From Gammaproteobacteria bacterium (GTDB lineage: Bacteria; Pseudomonadota; Gammaproteobacteria; Steroidobacterales; Woeseiaceae): 64,000 nucleotides of DNA. The position numbers and the translations under genes are program-made. Shown piece after piece: positions 47,296 to 57,356 of the stretch. The notes beneath the pieces were generated by a model. The model saw only the letters and a list, made by a program, of their open reading frames with translations, made no database searches and was not told where the DNA came from. The stretch lies in assembly GCA_029862045.1 (NCBI GenBank), contig JAOTYE010000002.1, forward strand, positions 211,643 to 275,642, given 5' to 3'. Position 1 is the first letter of the stretch. Each line of letters opens with the position of its first letter.

Positions 47296-47376
47296 GCGTG
47301 CGAACCGGATACTCATTATCTTCATGGCTCGCTACGCTGCGCTTTACTTCCGATAACGAGTATCCGGTTCGCGCGC
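47296..47376. repeat. Intergenic inverted-repeat element, copy 2
   Basis: The arms 47296-47320 and 47352-47376 pair over 23 of 25 bases. Reading leftward, the loop carries the same 24-base core (47355-47332) and the tail motif (47330-47318; 12 of 13 bases match) as copy 1, with one base between them. It lies between convergent acyP and the lytic transglycosylase gene, and the stem could act as a bidirectional terminator. Confidence 0.75.
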
Positions 47377-47380
47377 CTTA

Positions 47381-47956
47381 CTAGCCTTGGTACCACTTCT
47401 TACTGAGCTTATCGATGACCTTATTCGGATACTTGCGCCTACCGAGACTGCCGTTGTAACGACCAAGCGCGCGCCGAAGATCGCCGTTTTCTTTGTCGAG
47501 ATAGAACTTCAGAATCGTGCATCCGTAGCGCAAATTAGTGTCGACGCGAATCAAGTTATCGTTGGGCCGACCAATCTCCTCGCGCCAGAATGGCATGACT
47601 TGCATGAGTCCGAGTGCGCCGGCTACCGATATTGCGTAGGGGTCGAAATTGCTCTCCACTTCGATTACGGCCAGCACCAGTTCGGGTGGTAATTCGACGC
47701 GTGAGGCCTCGTAATGAATCCGTGTCAGGATTTCGATGCGTTCGTCAGGATCACGAACTTGTCGTTCGAGTCTCGCGGACATGTCGGTTAACCACACCTC
47801 CGCGTCGAATCGATCGCCAAAGCTGTCAGCTTCGCCGGCAGCTGCGCGCAGGATTTCACGGAGTTCGGGATCCGGCACCTGCTCAGCCGCCACCCACGCT
47901 GGCGCACAAAGAGCCAACAGGATGCTGCTGAGAATTATCTGGCGTCGAATATCCAT
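47381..47956 (-). CDS. Lytic murein transglycosylase (SLT domain)
   Basis: The 191-residue protein has a signal peptide (about 1-24) and a SLT domain. The catalytic Glu is in LAVIEVESNFDPYAIS, followed by GALGLMQVMPFW and the C-terminal ALGRYNGSLGR. It cleaves peptidoglycan glycan strands to anhydro-MurNAc ends in the periplasm. No lipobox is present, so it is soluble. It lies 25 bases after proS on the same strand. Confidence 0.92.
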   Translation of the reverse strand: MDIRRQIILSSILLALCAPAWVAAEQVPDPELREILRAAAGEADSFGDRFDAEVWLTDMSARLERQVRDPDERIEILTRIHYEASRVELPPELVLAVIEVESNFDPYAISVAGALGLMQVMPFWREEIGRPNDNLIRVDTNLRYGCTILKFYLDKENGDLRRALGRYNGSLGRRKYPNKVIDKLSKKWYQG

Positions 47957-47981
47957 CGGTCGATCTATTGTAACGAAAACA

Positions 47982-49691
47982 CTACCTTATAGTGCTTTCT
48001 TTGAGCAGATTGAGAGCAGCTTCACGGTTCAGGTCACGTGAGTCCTCGTCGCGGCGGTGGCGGTACTCGAGTTCATTCGCTGCAAGACCGCGTTCCGAGA
48101 TGACGAGCCGATGTGGGATGCCGAGCAACTCGGCATCAGCGAATTTCACACCAGGCCGAACATCTCGATCATCGAAAAGAACTCCGAGCCCCTGGCCCTG
48201 CAACTCATCGTACAGTGCCTCGGCCGCCTCGCGAACGGTATCGGAGCGGTGCATATTGATCGGCACCAGCACGACATCGAAGGGCGCGAGCGGTTCGGGC
48301 CAGATAATGCCGTCGTCATCGTGGTTTTGTTCGATGGCGGCGGCGACGATGCGTGTGATGCCGATTCCGTAACAGCCCATTGACAATACGCGGTCATTGC
48401 CATCGCGGTCCTGAACAGTCGCACCCATCGCTTCGCTGTACTTGGTGCCGAGTTGGAAGATATGTCCGACTTCAATACCCCTGGCGATGCTCAAGGTTCC
48501 TGTACCGCCGGGTGTGGGGTCGCCTGCGACGACGTTACGAATATCAACGGTTTCGGGCTGCGGCAGGTCGCGGTCAAAATTGACGCCGGCGTAGTGATGC
48601 CCGGTTTCGTTCGCACCACAATAGAAATCCGCCAGATTTGCGACAGCGTGATCATAGATGATCGGTAACTCCAGGCCGACAGGGCCTAACGAGCCCGGCT
48701 CGCTCCCGGTCGCTTTTTGAATCGTCGCGGAATCGGCCATTGTCAGCGGTGACGCGATGGCGCTTATTTTCTGCGCCTTGACCGCATTGAGTTCGTGGTC
48801 TCCTCGCAGCACGATCGCGATTGGTCCATCGGTTCCTTCGACGATAAGCGTCTTGACAGTCTGTTCGGCGGCGATATCGAGCAGGCCACAAAGGTCTTCA
48901 ATGCTTCGAACGCCGGGGGTCGGGATCTTCTCGAATGGTTGTGATGCTTCCGGGCGGGCGCCGTCAGCAAGACGAGTTGCAGCTGTCTCGATATTTGACG
49001 CGTAGTTATCCTCCTCGCTATAGGCGATAGCATCTTCGCCGGAGTCGGCGAGCACGTGAAACTCCTGCGACTTGTTGCCGCCGATTTCGCCGCTATCTGC
49101 CCAGACAACGCGGAATTTCAGGCCGAGGCGTTCGAATATCGCTGTGTAGGCCGCATGCATCTTCTGGTAGGAGACTTCGAGGCCGTCTTCGTCCATGTCG
49201 AACGAGTAGGCATCCTTCATAATGAACTCGCGTGACCGCATGACGCCAAATCGCGGCCGGATCTCGTCGCGAAATTTCGTCTGGATCTGGTAGAAATTGA
49301 CCGGAAGTTGTTTGTAGCTGCGCAATTCCCTGCAGGCGATGTCCGTAATGACCTCTTCGTGCGTCGGGCCAAAGCAATAGTCGCGGTCGTGCCGGTCTGA
49401 CATTCGCAGTAGCAGCGGGCCGTATTGCTCCCAGCGGCCCGTTTTCTGCCAAAGTTCGGCCGGTTGCACGGCAGGCATCAGCAGCTCAAGTGCACCGGCG
49501 CGGTTCATTTCCTCGCGCACGACGGCCTCGACCTTGCGCAATACCCTGAGACCTAACGGCATCCAGGTAAACAGTCCGGAAGCAAGCCGCCGAATCAGGC
49601 CGGCCCGGAGCATCAGTTTGTGACTGACGATTTCTGCTTCCGCAGGCACTTCCTTCAGCGTCGTCAGCCCAAATTCCGAGAATCGCATCAA
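47982..49691 (-). CDS. proS: Prolyl-tRNA synthetase, bacterial type
   Basis: The 569-residue class II enzyme has the typical opening [20 protein letters not shown], motif 2 ([17 protein letters not shown]) and an INS editing domain between motifs 2 and 3 (about 225-405). [15 protein letters not shown] is motif 3. It charges tRNA-Pro and edits misacylated alanine. It is divergent from the PSD-like gene; the 117-base gap shows no clear promoter box by eye. Confidence 0.97.
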   Translation of the reverse strand: MMRFSEFGLTTLKEVPAEAEIVSHKLMLRAGLIRRLASGLFTWMPLGLRVLRKVEAVVREEMNRAGALELLMPAVQPAELWQKTGRWEQYGPLLLRMSDRHDRDYCFGPTHEEVITDIACRELRSYKQLPVNFYQIQTKFRDEIRPRFGVMRSREFIMKDAYSFDMDEDGLEVSYQKMHAAYTAIFERLGLKFRVVWADSGEIGGNKSQEFHVLADSGEDAIAYSEEDNYASNIETAATRLADGARPEASQPFEKIPTPGVRSIEDLCGLLDIAAEQTVKTLIVEGTDGPIAIVLRGDHELNAVKAQKISAIASPLTMADSATIQKATGSEPGSLGPVGLELPIIYDHAVANLADFYCGANETGHHYAGVNFDRDLPQPETVDIRNVVAGDPTPGGTGTLSIARGIEVGHIFQLGTKYSEAMGATVQDRDGNDRVLSMGCYGIGITRIVAAAIEQNHDDDGIIWPEPLAPFDVVLVPINMHRSDTVREAAEALYDELQGQGLGVLFDDRDVRPGVKFADAELLGIPHRLVISERGLAANELEYRHRRDEDSRDLNREAALNLLKESTIR

Positions 49692-49808
49692 ATATCAACC
49701 TTTGTGAGACAAGGCGCGAATTCTAGTGCATATAGCACCAAAAACGTATTGACTCGAACGTCAAAGCGGGGGATCGTCGCGGCTCTTTGATTCGAGCAGG
49801 CCAGAGCA

Positions 49809-50435
49809 TTGAAAGGTAGGCGCAATCCATTTATTGCCCGCGAGGGTATTCCTTTCGTGCTGGTCGCGGCAGTGGCCGTCGGTTTGGCCCTGCGCTATCT
49901 CGATATCGCATTTGCCGTCGCCGCAGCGTCGCTGTTATTCGTGTTCGTACTGATTTTTCGCGATCCGCGCCGCGCAGTCCCTGCATCCCCGCTTGGCGTG
50001 GTCAGTCCTGTGGACGGGCGGGTTGTCGATATCGATCTTGCCGACAAGGGGGTGCTGCAAGGCGAGGCACATCGCGTGAAAATTCGCATTGACAGTTTCG
50101 GGACGTATACGGCACGCGCCCCGGTTGAGGGCAAGATCATGGATCTGCGCTCGGTAGAGGGAGACAAGATCGCTGACTACAACACGAATGCGCTATGGAT
50201 ACGGACGGACGAAAATCATGATGTCGTACTTCAGTTTCACGGCTATCGATTCGGTCTCGCGCCGCAGTCCTTTATTCGCTTTGGCGATCGCGTCGGCCAG
50301 GGACAGCGGTGCGCCTATCTGCGGCTGACACGCTTTGCCGAATTGCATCTACCTATTGACAGCAAAATCCTCGTCAAACCCGGGCAGATCGTTGTCGCGG
50401 GCACGGATTTGATTGGCAAAGTTTCGCACCCCTGA
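49809..50435 (+). CDS. Phosphatidylserine decarboxylase-like protein without catalytic residues
   Basis: The 208-residue protein starts with TTG 49809. Its N-terminal membrane segments (about 15-50) and FRDPRRAVPASPLGVVSPVDG region are those of short Psd proteins. The catalytic His of the family motif DVHVNRAP is replaced by Tyr100 (DSFGTYTARAP), and the Gly-Ser cleavage site that forms the pyruvoyl group (RFGSRVDVYLP in active relatives) is replaced by Thr-Arg (LRLTRFAELHLP, 171-182). Decarboxylase activity is therefore unlikely. No pssA gene is nearby. A lipid-binding or regulatory role is inference. Confidence 0.8.
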   Translation: MKGRRNPFIAREGIPFVLVAAVAVGLALRYLDIAFAVAAASLLFVFVLIFRDPRRAVPASPLGVVSPVDGRVVDIDLADKGVLQGEAHRVKIRIDSFGTYTARAPVEGKIMDLRSVEGDKIADYNTNALWIRTDENHDVVLQFHGYRFGLAPQSFIRFGDRVGQGQRCAYLRLTRFAELHLPIDSKILVKPGQIVVAGTDLIGKVSHP

Positions 50436-50450
50436 GTGTAGAATATCTCG

Positions 50451-51128
50451 ATGATTCAGCCCGAACATCAACGGCGCGCCTATCTTGAGGCCCTCGGCAT
50501 TGATGTCTGGTTGCCGCGCGGACATGCGGAACCGGAACCTGAGTTCGTGGACGCGGGGCTCGCGCCGGCCGGTATGGACTGGTTGGCGCTGCGGGATGCG
50601 GTCGCCTCATGCACGCGTTGTCCATTGCACCAAAGCCGCACGCAGACCGTTTTCGGCGTCGGTAGTCCGGATGCCAGCTGGATGATCGTCGGCGAGGCGC
50701 CTGGTGCGGAGGAAGATCGCCGTGGTGAGCCGTTTGTCGGTCGTGCCGGCAAACTGCTCGACGAAATGCTGCGAGCTGTCGGTCAGCAACGCGACAGTGT
50801 ATTTATCGCCAACATTCTCAAATGCCGGCCACCGAACAATCGAGATCCCAAGTCTGAGGAGTCAGCAGAGTGTCGCGGCTACCTGGGGCGTCAGATCGAA
50901 CTCGTACAACCCAGGATTATTCTTGCTGTCGGCCGCATTGCGGCACAGCTGTTACTTGATACTGACACGCCGGTTGGTCGCTTGCGCGGATCAAGGCACC
51001 AACTGGGCGATACGCCGCTCGTCGTCACCTATCATCCGGCGTACCTGCTTCGGAGCCCGTCGCAGAAACGCAAAGCCTGGGATGATTTGCTCCTCGCGGC
51101 CCGGATTGTCGCGGAGATTCCCGCATGA
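50451..51128 (+). CDS. Uracil-DNA glycosylase, family 4
   Basis: The 225-residue enzyme has the family 4 motifs [17 protein letters not shown] and TYHPAYLLR and the [4Fe-4S] cysteines in CTRCPLH, ILKCRPP and AECRGYL. It removes uracil from DNA to start base-excision repair. The N-terminal 45 residues are variable, as in many family members fused or annotated as polymerase-like. It overlaps rimI by 4 bases. Confidence 0.93.
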   Translation: MIQPEHQRRAYLEALGIDVWLPRGHAEPEPEFVDAGLAPAGMDWLALRDAVASCTRCPLHQSRTQTVFGVGSPDASWMIVGEAPGAEEDRRGEPFVGRAGKLLDEMLRAVGQQRDSVFIANILKCRPPNNRDPKSEESAECRGYLGRQIELVQPRIILAVGRIAAQLLLDTDTPVGRLRGSRHQLGDTPLVVTYHPAYLLRSPSQKRKAWDDLLLAARIVAEIPA

Positions 51129-51601
51129 TTCGGCCTGTCCCGGAAGCAACGGTGTCGATTCGAGCGATGAAGCACGAAGATCTCGCCCACGTTTCTGACA
51201 TTGAGCGCCGAAGTTATGATTTTCCCTGGAGTCACGGCGTATTTCGAGACTGTTTACTTGCCGGATATCAATGCTTCGTACTCGAACGCGACGGCGAAGT
51301 CGCCGGTTACAGCATTCTGTCGGTGGCGGCGGGCGAGGCGCATATTCTCAATCTCTGTATCGATCCGGGTTACCGATCACACGGTTACGGTGAACGATTG
51401 CTGGACGAGATTTTGTTCCGTGTGCGCACATCGTCGGTGCGTGAGATTTTTCTTGAGGTCAGGCCGTCCAATGAGAACGCGTTAGCGTTATACAAGAAGA
51501 AAGGTTTCCACCAGATTGCGAATCGCCCGGCGTACTATCAGGCACGCGGGGGTCGCGAGGACGCGGCCGTTCTTGCGAAAAAACTGACAACCGACAGCTG
51601 A
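51125..51601 (+). CDS. rimI: Ribosomal protein S18-alanine N-acetyltransferase
   Basis: The 158-residue GNAT protein has the acetyl-CoA motif LCIDPGYRSHGYGERLLDE and LEVRPSNENALALYKKKGF, as in RimI. It acetylates the N-terminal alanine of S18. Its ATG overlaps the UDG stop (ATGA). The tsaB neighbour common in other genomes is absent here. Confidence 0.92.
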   Translation: MIRPVPEATVSIRAMKHEDLAHVSDIERRSYDFPWSHGVFRDCLLAGYQCFVLERDGEVAGYSILSVAAGEAHILNLCIDPGYRSHGYGERLLDEILFRVRTSSVREIFLEVRPSNENALALYKKKGFHQIANRPAYYQARGGREDAAVLAKKLTTDS

Positions 51602-51607
51602 CTGAGC

Positions 51608-53188
51608 ATGTCGGTAATAGAAGACCAGGTCCGGAAACGGCGCACGTTTGCGATTATCTCGCACCCGGACGCCGGTAAGACGACGCTCACTGAAAAACTA
51701 CTGCTTTATGGTGGTGCGATTCAACTTGCGGGTACCGTCAAAGGGCGTAAGGCAAGCCGCCATGCAAGGTCGGACTGGATGGCGCTCGAGCAGCAACGTG
51801 GCATCTCGGTCACGTCGTCAGTCATGCAGTTCCCGTACAACAGTCATGTCGTCAATTTACTGGATACACCGGGCCATGAAGATTTCTCCGAGGATACCTA
51901 TCGGACGCTAACCGCTGTTGATTCGGCGCTGATGGTCATTGACTGCGCGAAAGGTGTGGAACAGCGCACGATTAAACTTATGGAAGTGTGCCGGCTGCGC
52001 GACACGCCGATCATGACATTTATCAACAAGCTGGATCGCGAAGGCAGGGAACCGATCGAGTTGCTCGATGAAATCGAATCGATACTCAAGATTCAATGCT
52101 CGCCCGTTACGTGGCCAATCGGCATGGGCGGCAGACTCAAGGGTGTTTATCATCTGTTGCAGGACCGTATCTATCTTTATGACAAGGTCGGTCGTGAGAG
52201 AGCGTCGCAGCAGCGCATTATCGAAGGCCTGGGCTCGGATGAGGCGACCGAAGTGCTGGGCGATGATGCGCAAAGTTTCCGGGATGAGATTGAACTCGTC
52301 AAAGGCGCCTGTCCTGAGCTCAGCATCGAGGACTACCTCGATGCCGGGCAGTCGCCCGTGTTCTTTGGCTCCGCGCTGTCGAATTTCGGTGTCAAGGAAC
52401 TCCTGGACGAGTTTGTGCGGTACGCCCCTGCACCGTTGCCTCGCGAAAGCGAACAAAGAATAGTCGATCCCGGCGAAGACAAACTCACAGGCTTTGTATT
52501 CAAGATCCAGGCGAACATGGATCCTGGACATCGCGATCGTATCGCCTTCATGCGCATTTGTTCAGGTGAGTACGGCAAAGGACAACGAGTCCTGCACGTG
52601 CGGTCCGGCAAAGAGGTGAAGATTCCGGATGCGATCACGTTCATGGCGGCAGACCGACAGCATACGGAAACGGCGTATGCGGGTGACATCATTGGTCTGC
52701 ACAATCACGGCACGATCAATATTGGCGACAGCTTCACAGAGGGAGAGCAGATTCGTTTCACGGGCATACCGAATTTCGCACCCGAGATATTCCGTCGCGC
52801 CGTGCTCAAGGATCCGTTGCGACTCAAAGCACTGCAAAAAGGTCTGGCGCAGCTTTGTGAAGAGGGCGCGACGCAGCTATTCAAACCGTTACGCAACAAC
52901 GACCTGATTCTGGGTGCGGTCGGACCGCTGCAGTTTGAGGTCGTCGCACATCGGTTGCGTGACGAGTACAAGGTCGAATGCCAGTTCGAGGCGATTAACG
53001 TTGCCACGGCGCGCTGGATTGAATGTACTGACGAGAAGATGCTGGCCGACTTCGAACGCAAAGCGCATGACAATCTTGCGCTGGATCATGGTGATCGCCT
53101 GGTCTACATTGCGCCGACGAAGGTGAACCTCAATTTGACTGAGGAACGTTGGCCGGAGGTCGTATTTCGCAAGACGCGCGAACATTGA
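51608..53188 (+). CDS. prfC: Peptide chain release factor 3
   Basis: The 526-residue GTPase recycles RF1 and RF2 from the ribosome. G motifs are [15 protein letters not shown] (G1), RGISVTSS (G2), [16 protein letters not shown] (G3) and INKLDREG (G4). The length equals E. coli RF3 (529). It starts 6 bases after rimI and overlaps the MFS gene by 4 bases (TTGA). Confidence 0.97.
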   Translation: MSVIEDQVRKRRTFAIISHPDAGKTTLTEKLLLYGGAIQLAGTVKGRKASRHARSDWMALEQQRGISVTSSVMQFPYNSHVVNLLDTPGHEDFSEDTYRTLTAVDSALMVIDCAKGVEQRTIKLMEVCRLRDTPIMTFINKLDREGREPIELLDEIESILKIQCSPVTWPIGMGGRLKGVYHLLQDRIYLYDKVGRERASQQRIIEGLGSDEATEVLGDDAQSFRDEIELVKGACPELSIEDYLDAGQSPVFFGSALSNFGVKELLDEFVRYAPAPLPRESEQRIVDPGEDKLTGFVFKIQANMDPGHRDRIAFMRICSGEYGKGQRVLHVRSGKEVKIPDAITFMAADRQHTETAYAGDIIGLHNHGTINIGDSFTEGEQIRFTGIPNFAPEIFRRAVLKDPLRLKALQKGLAQLCEEGATQLFKPLRNNDLILGAVGPLQFEVVAHRLRDEYKVECQFEAINVATARWIECTDEKMLADFERKAHDNLALDHGDRLVYIAPTKVNLNLTEERWPEVVFRKTREH

Positions 53189-54483
53189 ATCGAGCCGAGA
53201 TATTAAATAAGAAAGTCATCGCCTGGTCGCTCTATGACTGGGCGAACTCGGCGTTTGCGCTAAGCGTGCTGGCAGTTCTGTACCCACTTTTCCTGGGCAG
53301 TTACTGGAGCGTCGGCGATTCCGGAGCGTCTGTTACAGCCAGGCTGGCGTGGATTACGGCGGGCGCCAGCGCGATCGTCAGCATTCTCGCCCCCATTTTT
53401 GGCACGATCGCGGACACGGGCGGCTATCGCAAGCGCTTTCTGCTTGTGCTTGCCCTGATCGGTGCAAGCATGACGGCGATGCTCGGTTTTGTCGGTGAAG
53501 GCAACTGGCCGTGGGCGCTCGGCTTGTACCTGCTTGCCTCGATCGGCTACTACAGTTCGACTGTCTTTTACGACTCGTTGATCATCGACGTAACTACGCC
53601 GCGCAATTACAGCTTCGTGTCATCGCTCGGATTCTCCCTCGGCTATCTTGGCGGAGCGATGCTGCTCGCATTACATGTCTGGATGCTGACATCGCCTGCA
53701 ACATTCGGGCTTGCCTCGCCGACAGAAGCAATGAAATTTGCTTTCATATCCGTCGGCGTCTGGTGGGCCGTTTTTCTGCTGCCGCTCATCGCTTTCGTGC
53801 CGGAGCACAGGAGCGGCATCGCAGTTTCGGCGCACGTAGTTCGCGCCGCTTACAGGGAACTGCAGTCGACGATTCACGAAATTCGTCGTTATCGCGACGT
53901 CGTTTTTTTTCTGATTGCCTACTGGCTCTACATCGGCGGCGTATTTACCGTAATTTTCATGGCGGCGAATTACGGGCAACGACTTGGGTTTACTCAGCAG
54001 GATCTGGTCAAGGCGCTGATGATCACCAACTTCGTGGGATTTCCGGCGACCCTGCTGTACGGATTCTTCGGCCATCGCTATGGACCGAAACTCGGTATCT
54101 ACTTCGCTCTCGTGGTGTATGTCGCCGTTTCGAGTTGGGCTGTGTTTATGACTGACGTCCGTCAGTTTTACATCATGGCGATAATCATCGGTTGTGTGCA
54201 GGGCGGAGTGCAGGGACTAAGTCGCTCGCTATACGCGTCACTGATTCCCCCGGGGCAGCCCGGCGAGTTCTTCGGCTTTTACAATATGGTCACGAAATTT
54301 TCTCACGTGCTCGGGCCGGTGCTGGTCGGACTGGCCGCGACTTTCTCCGAAGACCCCAAATTCGTGCTGCTAATTCTTCTGCCGCTGTTTATTGGCGGCG
54401 CATTGCTGCTACGGCAGATTCCAGGCGCCGCATCGCGACCGGATCCACAGGGCCGTAACGGGCATCGAGATAGGTTGACGTGA
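53185..54483 (+). CDS. UMF1/Atg22-like MFS transporter
   Basis: From TTG 53185 the protein has 432 residues with about 11-12 membrane segments. The opening [15 protein letters not shown] and the [19 protein letters not shown] segment are those of UMF1-type MFS proteins (related to yeast Atg22). The substrate is unknown. The C-terminal 30 residues lie on the opposite strand to the transglutaminase gene (95-base tail overlap). ATG 53149 lies inside prfC. Confidence 0.85.
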   Translation: MNRAEILNKKVIAWSLYDWANSAFALSVLAVLYPLFLGSYWSVGDSGASVTARLAWITAGASAIVSILAPIFGTIADTGGYRKRFLLVLALIGASMTAMLGFVGEGNWPWALGLYLLASIGYYSSTVFYDSLIIDVTTPRNYSFVSSLGFSLGYLGGAMLLALHVWMLTSPATFGLASPTEAMKFAFISVGVWWAVFLLPLIAFVPEHRSGIAVSAHVVRAAYRELQSTIHEIRRYRDVVFFLIAYWLYIGGVFTVIFMAANYGQRLGFTQQDLVKALMITNFVGFPATLLYGFFGHRYGPKLGIYFALVVYVAVSSWAVFMTDVRQFYIMAIIIGCVQGGVQGLSRSLYASLIPPGQPGEFFGFYNMVTKFSHVLGPVLVGLAATFSEDPKFVLLILLPLFIGGALLLRQIPGAASRPDPQGRNGHRDRLT

Positions 54484-56350
54484 TTTCGTCAATCACATCG
54501 GCTGGGATCGGTGACTCTGCGGCCGCCCTTTGTGCGAATACGGCCGGTGTTTCGCCCGTCAGGAGTTCGATGCCTGCCTTATTGACGAAGCGCTCGTACA
54601 GTATCGCGGCTCGATCTCGTGCCGGCGGTCGATATCGCAGGCTCAGCAGGAGGCTTATCAGGAGAATAATTCCTATGACAACGGCGACGAGTGTCCAGAT
54701 CATCTTGCGCCAATCCGGATCGGACATGCCGAGCCACGCCATGAATCTTTCCTGGTTCTCCGGGCCGTAACCAAGAACCCATTCGTTCCATTTCGCGTTC
54801 ATGGCGTCCCAGGTGAGTGTCAGCTGGTGCATAAACGCGAATGATGCCGACATTCCCCAGGCCGAAGCTACGCCGTCGAGCAACGATTCACTGATACCGC
54901 TTTCGATGCGCTCCGGGGCGACAGCAGCCGTTGGATCAACCCGATACCAGCCAATTCCGTCCAGCCAGACCTCATTCCAGGCGTGCGCGTCTGACTGGCG
55001 TACGATCATATGCCCGCCCATTGGATTCAGCTCACCACCCTGATAACCGAGCACCACACGCGCCGGAATTCCGCCGGCACGCATCATGACTGCAAACGCT
55101 GACGCATAGTGTTCGCAGAAGCCGCGTTTCGAATCGAACAGGAAGCGATCGACCGGATTGCTGCCCAACGGCGGCGGCTGGAGCGTGTAAAAATATTCTT
55201 CCTCGTGGAACTTCATGAGTACCGCTTCGATATAGGCCGATTCCGATGCTGCGGAAGCGCGCATCTGTTTTGCGAGAGCCTGGGTCCTCTTGTTACTTTG
55301 TTCGGGTACGCGCTCGTACCAGGACCGCGCATAGCGGGTTAGTGCGACATCAGTCCGGTAATCGAGATAGGACGTCGCCTCATAGGCAACCCGCTGATCG
55401 ATTGGCCGTCCTCGTGCAAGTTGTTGCTGCGGTCCCATGAACGTTTTGGGCAGCGACCATGACCAGGGCATGTCGAGCGCGAATACCCAGTGTTGGCGCG
55501 TCGGTTCGAGAGTGATCTGATAAGCGATCGGGTCGCCGTTGCCAGACACCTGTTCATGAACCTGCGGACCTTCGAACGGGTCGTTACTGTTCCAGGTCCG
55601 GCCATTAAAAAGTGTCAGCACGAGACCGCGCCAATAACGATCGCGAGGTTCCGGAATTACGTCCGTGAATTTCACGCGAAACGCGACCGCATTGGACATT
55701 GACAAAGAACTGATGTCACCAGGGCTCATTGAATCACTGATGCCGGAGGTCGCGGTGCCCGTGTCCATGGGCACGGCCCAAAACGGCGAGGCAAGGCGAG
55801 GGAAGAAGATCCACATGGCGATCGCGAGTGGTGCGGTGTAAAGGAGCAGCCGCCCACCCGTTGCGAAACTGCGCCGCGCTGGCTCTTCGCCGACGGCCGA
55901 CACGCGCAGCCACGCTGTCATGATCAGAAGTACTGCGACGAGCAGGTAGGGCAGGGACCACAGGTGTTGTTCGCGCAGCAGCGACGACATCACGAGAAAG
56001 ATCGCGATAAACAGCAGCACGAACTGATCGCGTCGCTTGCGTGTTTCAAGGAGTTTAAGGGCGGCCATGATCGCGAGCAACGCGGAACCCGGGCCAACGC
56101 CACTTATTGTTGAATAAGTCGCGAGAACGCCGAGAAAGCAAGTCAGGGCAAGCAATACGCGCAGCCACGTGGAAGGCAAAGGGCGGCGACGCCGCTCGAT
56201 CACGTAGCGCCAGGCTCCGCAGAAAACACATGCCGCAGTTATCCAGAGCGGCAGAAACTGCACGTGTGGAGCAAGCGAGAACACAATTGCGGCGAGTGTC
56301 CATGGCAGACTGGTCAGCAAAGAGCCATCGGTGCCGCGTGGTTTAGCCAT
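54389..56350 (-). CDS. TgpA-like membrane transglutaminase (DUF3488/DUF4129)
   Basis: From ATG 56350 the protein has 653 residues. Five or six membrane segments occupy about residues 11-190. The periplasmic transglutaminase-like domain has the triad Cys412 (GFCEHYASAF), His456 (SDAHAWNEVW) and Asp472 (RVDPTAAV). One further membrane segment (about 565) and a C-terminal DUF4129-like tail follow. TgpA of Pseudomonas is essential, but its substrate is not settled. It overlaps the DUF58 stop by 8 bases and belongs to the MoxR-DUF58-TgpA operon. Confidence 0.9.
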   Translation of the reverse strand: MAKPRGTDGSLLTSLPWTLAAIVFSLAPHVQFLPLWITAACVFCGAWRYVIERRRRPLPSTWLRVLLALTCFLGVLATYSTISGVGPGSALLAIMAALKLLETRKRRDQFVLLFIAIFLVMSSLLREQHLWSLPYLLVAVLLIMTAWLRVSAVGEEPARRSFATGGRLLLYTAPLAIAMWIFFPRLASPFWAVPMDTGTATSGISDSMSPGDISSLSMSNAVAFRVKFTDVIPEPRDRYWRGLVLTLFNGRTWNSNDPFEGPQVHEQVSGNGDPIAYQITLEPTRQHWVFALDMPWSWSLPKTFMGPQQQLARGRPIDQRVAYEATSYLDYRTDVALTRYARSWYERVPEQSNKRTQALAKQMRASAASESAYIEAVLMKFHEEEYFYTLQPPPLGSNPVDRFLFDSKRGFCEHYASAFAVMMRAGGIPARVVLGYQGGELNPMGGHMIVRQSDAHAWNEVWLDGIGWYRVDPTAAVAPERIESGISESLLDGVASAWGMSASFAFMHQLTLTWDAMNAKWNEWVLGYGPENQERFMAWLGMSDPDWRKMIWTLVAVVIGIILLISLLLSLRYRPPARDRAAILYERFVNKAGIELLTGETPAVFAQRAAAESPIPADVIDEITSTYLDARYGPVDPVAMRRLESAVAAMRRQ

Positions 56351-57356
56351 TGCTGCCATCCAGTCCGAACAATGCCAGTGCTTCGAGGCAGCGTTGGCGG
56401 TGACTCTCACCATGCGACGGTGCAAATTCCTGCCCGGGCAGGCGTAATCCGAAGTCTTCACGGGTGCGGTCGGCCTCAATTATCCAGCTCGTCAATATTG
56501 ACAGTCGCAATTCAGTGTCGTCGGCCTGGACCTCGCCAAAATCAAACCACTGGCTGCTCGTGTCGGCGCCTGCGAACTGCTTGGACAGCAACTGTCCACT
56601 GCGCGCGAACGCCTTCCATGCAACGTGACGGGGTGAATCCCCTTCATGGAATTTCCTTAACCCTGCGAAATCTTCCTCACCACGTGCATCGTGTTGTCGA
56701 TGACCGTGCGCAGTCTGTGTTGGCGGCGGTGGCGGTGCATGATCGGCAGGATGCGGGTAAACGAGGCCGCTCAGGTCCATGTGCAACCACGCCCAGGATC
56801 GAAACAGCTCAAACGGAAACAAGGTGCGGATGCCGAAGCGCTCGAGCGAGACCCGACCGCGTTTGTCCGTTACGACAGCCAATACGAATATTTTGCTTTC
56901 GCCGGGGAGCAAATCGTTAGTGTCACTAAACGATGTCTCGGTAGTTAGCCTGATGCCGTGGCGCGCATTCTTCGAGTGATTGGTGATTGCAACACGGAAT
57001 TGCGCAGATTGTCCGGCAAACACGGGTTCAACACCGGCGAAACTCAATTCGAGACCAACCAGATTTCGCTGGCACTGATGCATCGCGACGAATCCGAGGC
57101 CAGCCAGGACAAAGGTCAGCACGAATGACAGGTTGTTGTTGTAGTTCATCGAGCCCAGCAGCATTGCGAAGGTCATCAATGCAAATACGAGACCGACGCC
57201 CGTCGGCAATATGTAGACGCGGCCAGGTCGTAGTCGCGTCACGGCTGCATCGATGCCCTGACGTTTCCGGGCCCAGCGGTGTACCCGACGGCTTGCAGCC
57301 GTCGTCAGGGACGTTGTGATCCCTAACTTAGGGAATGGCCACGAAATCGAGGACAT
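56343..57356 (-). CDS. DUF58 family protein
   Basis: The 337-residue protein has two N-terminal membrane segments (about 45-90) and a C-terminal DUF58 domain with GEEDFAGLRKFHEGDSPRH, then VAWKAFARSGQLLSKQF. DUF58 proteins are vWA-related and pair with MoxR ATPases in envelope quality control. Its start lies 29 bases inside the moxR end, and it overlaps the TgpA-like gene. Confidence 0.9.
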   Translation of the reverse strand: MSSISWPFPKLGITTSLTTAASRRVHRWARKRQGIDAAVTRLRPGRVYILPTGVGLVFALMTFAMLLGSMNYNNNLSFVLTFVLAGLGFVAMHQCQRNLVGLELSFAGVEPVFAGQSAQFRVAITNHSKNARHGIRLTTETSFSDTNDLLPGESKIFVLAVVTDKRGRVSLERFGIRTLFPFELFRSWAWLHMDLSGLVYPHPADHAPPPPPTQTAHGHRQHDARGEEDFAGLRKFHEGDSPRHVAWKAFARSGQLLSKQFAGADTSSQWFDFGEVQADDTELRLSILTSWIIEADRTREDFGLRLPGQEFAPSHGESHRQRCLEALALFGLDGSNG

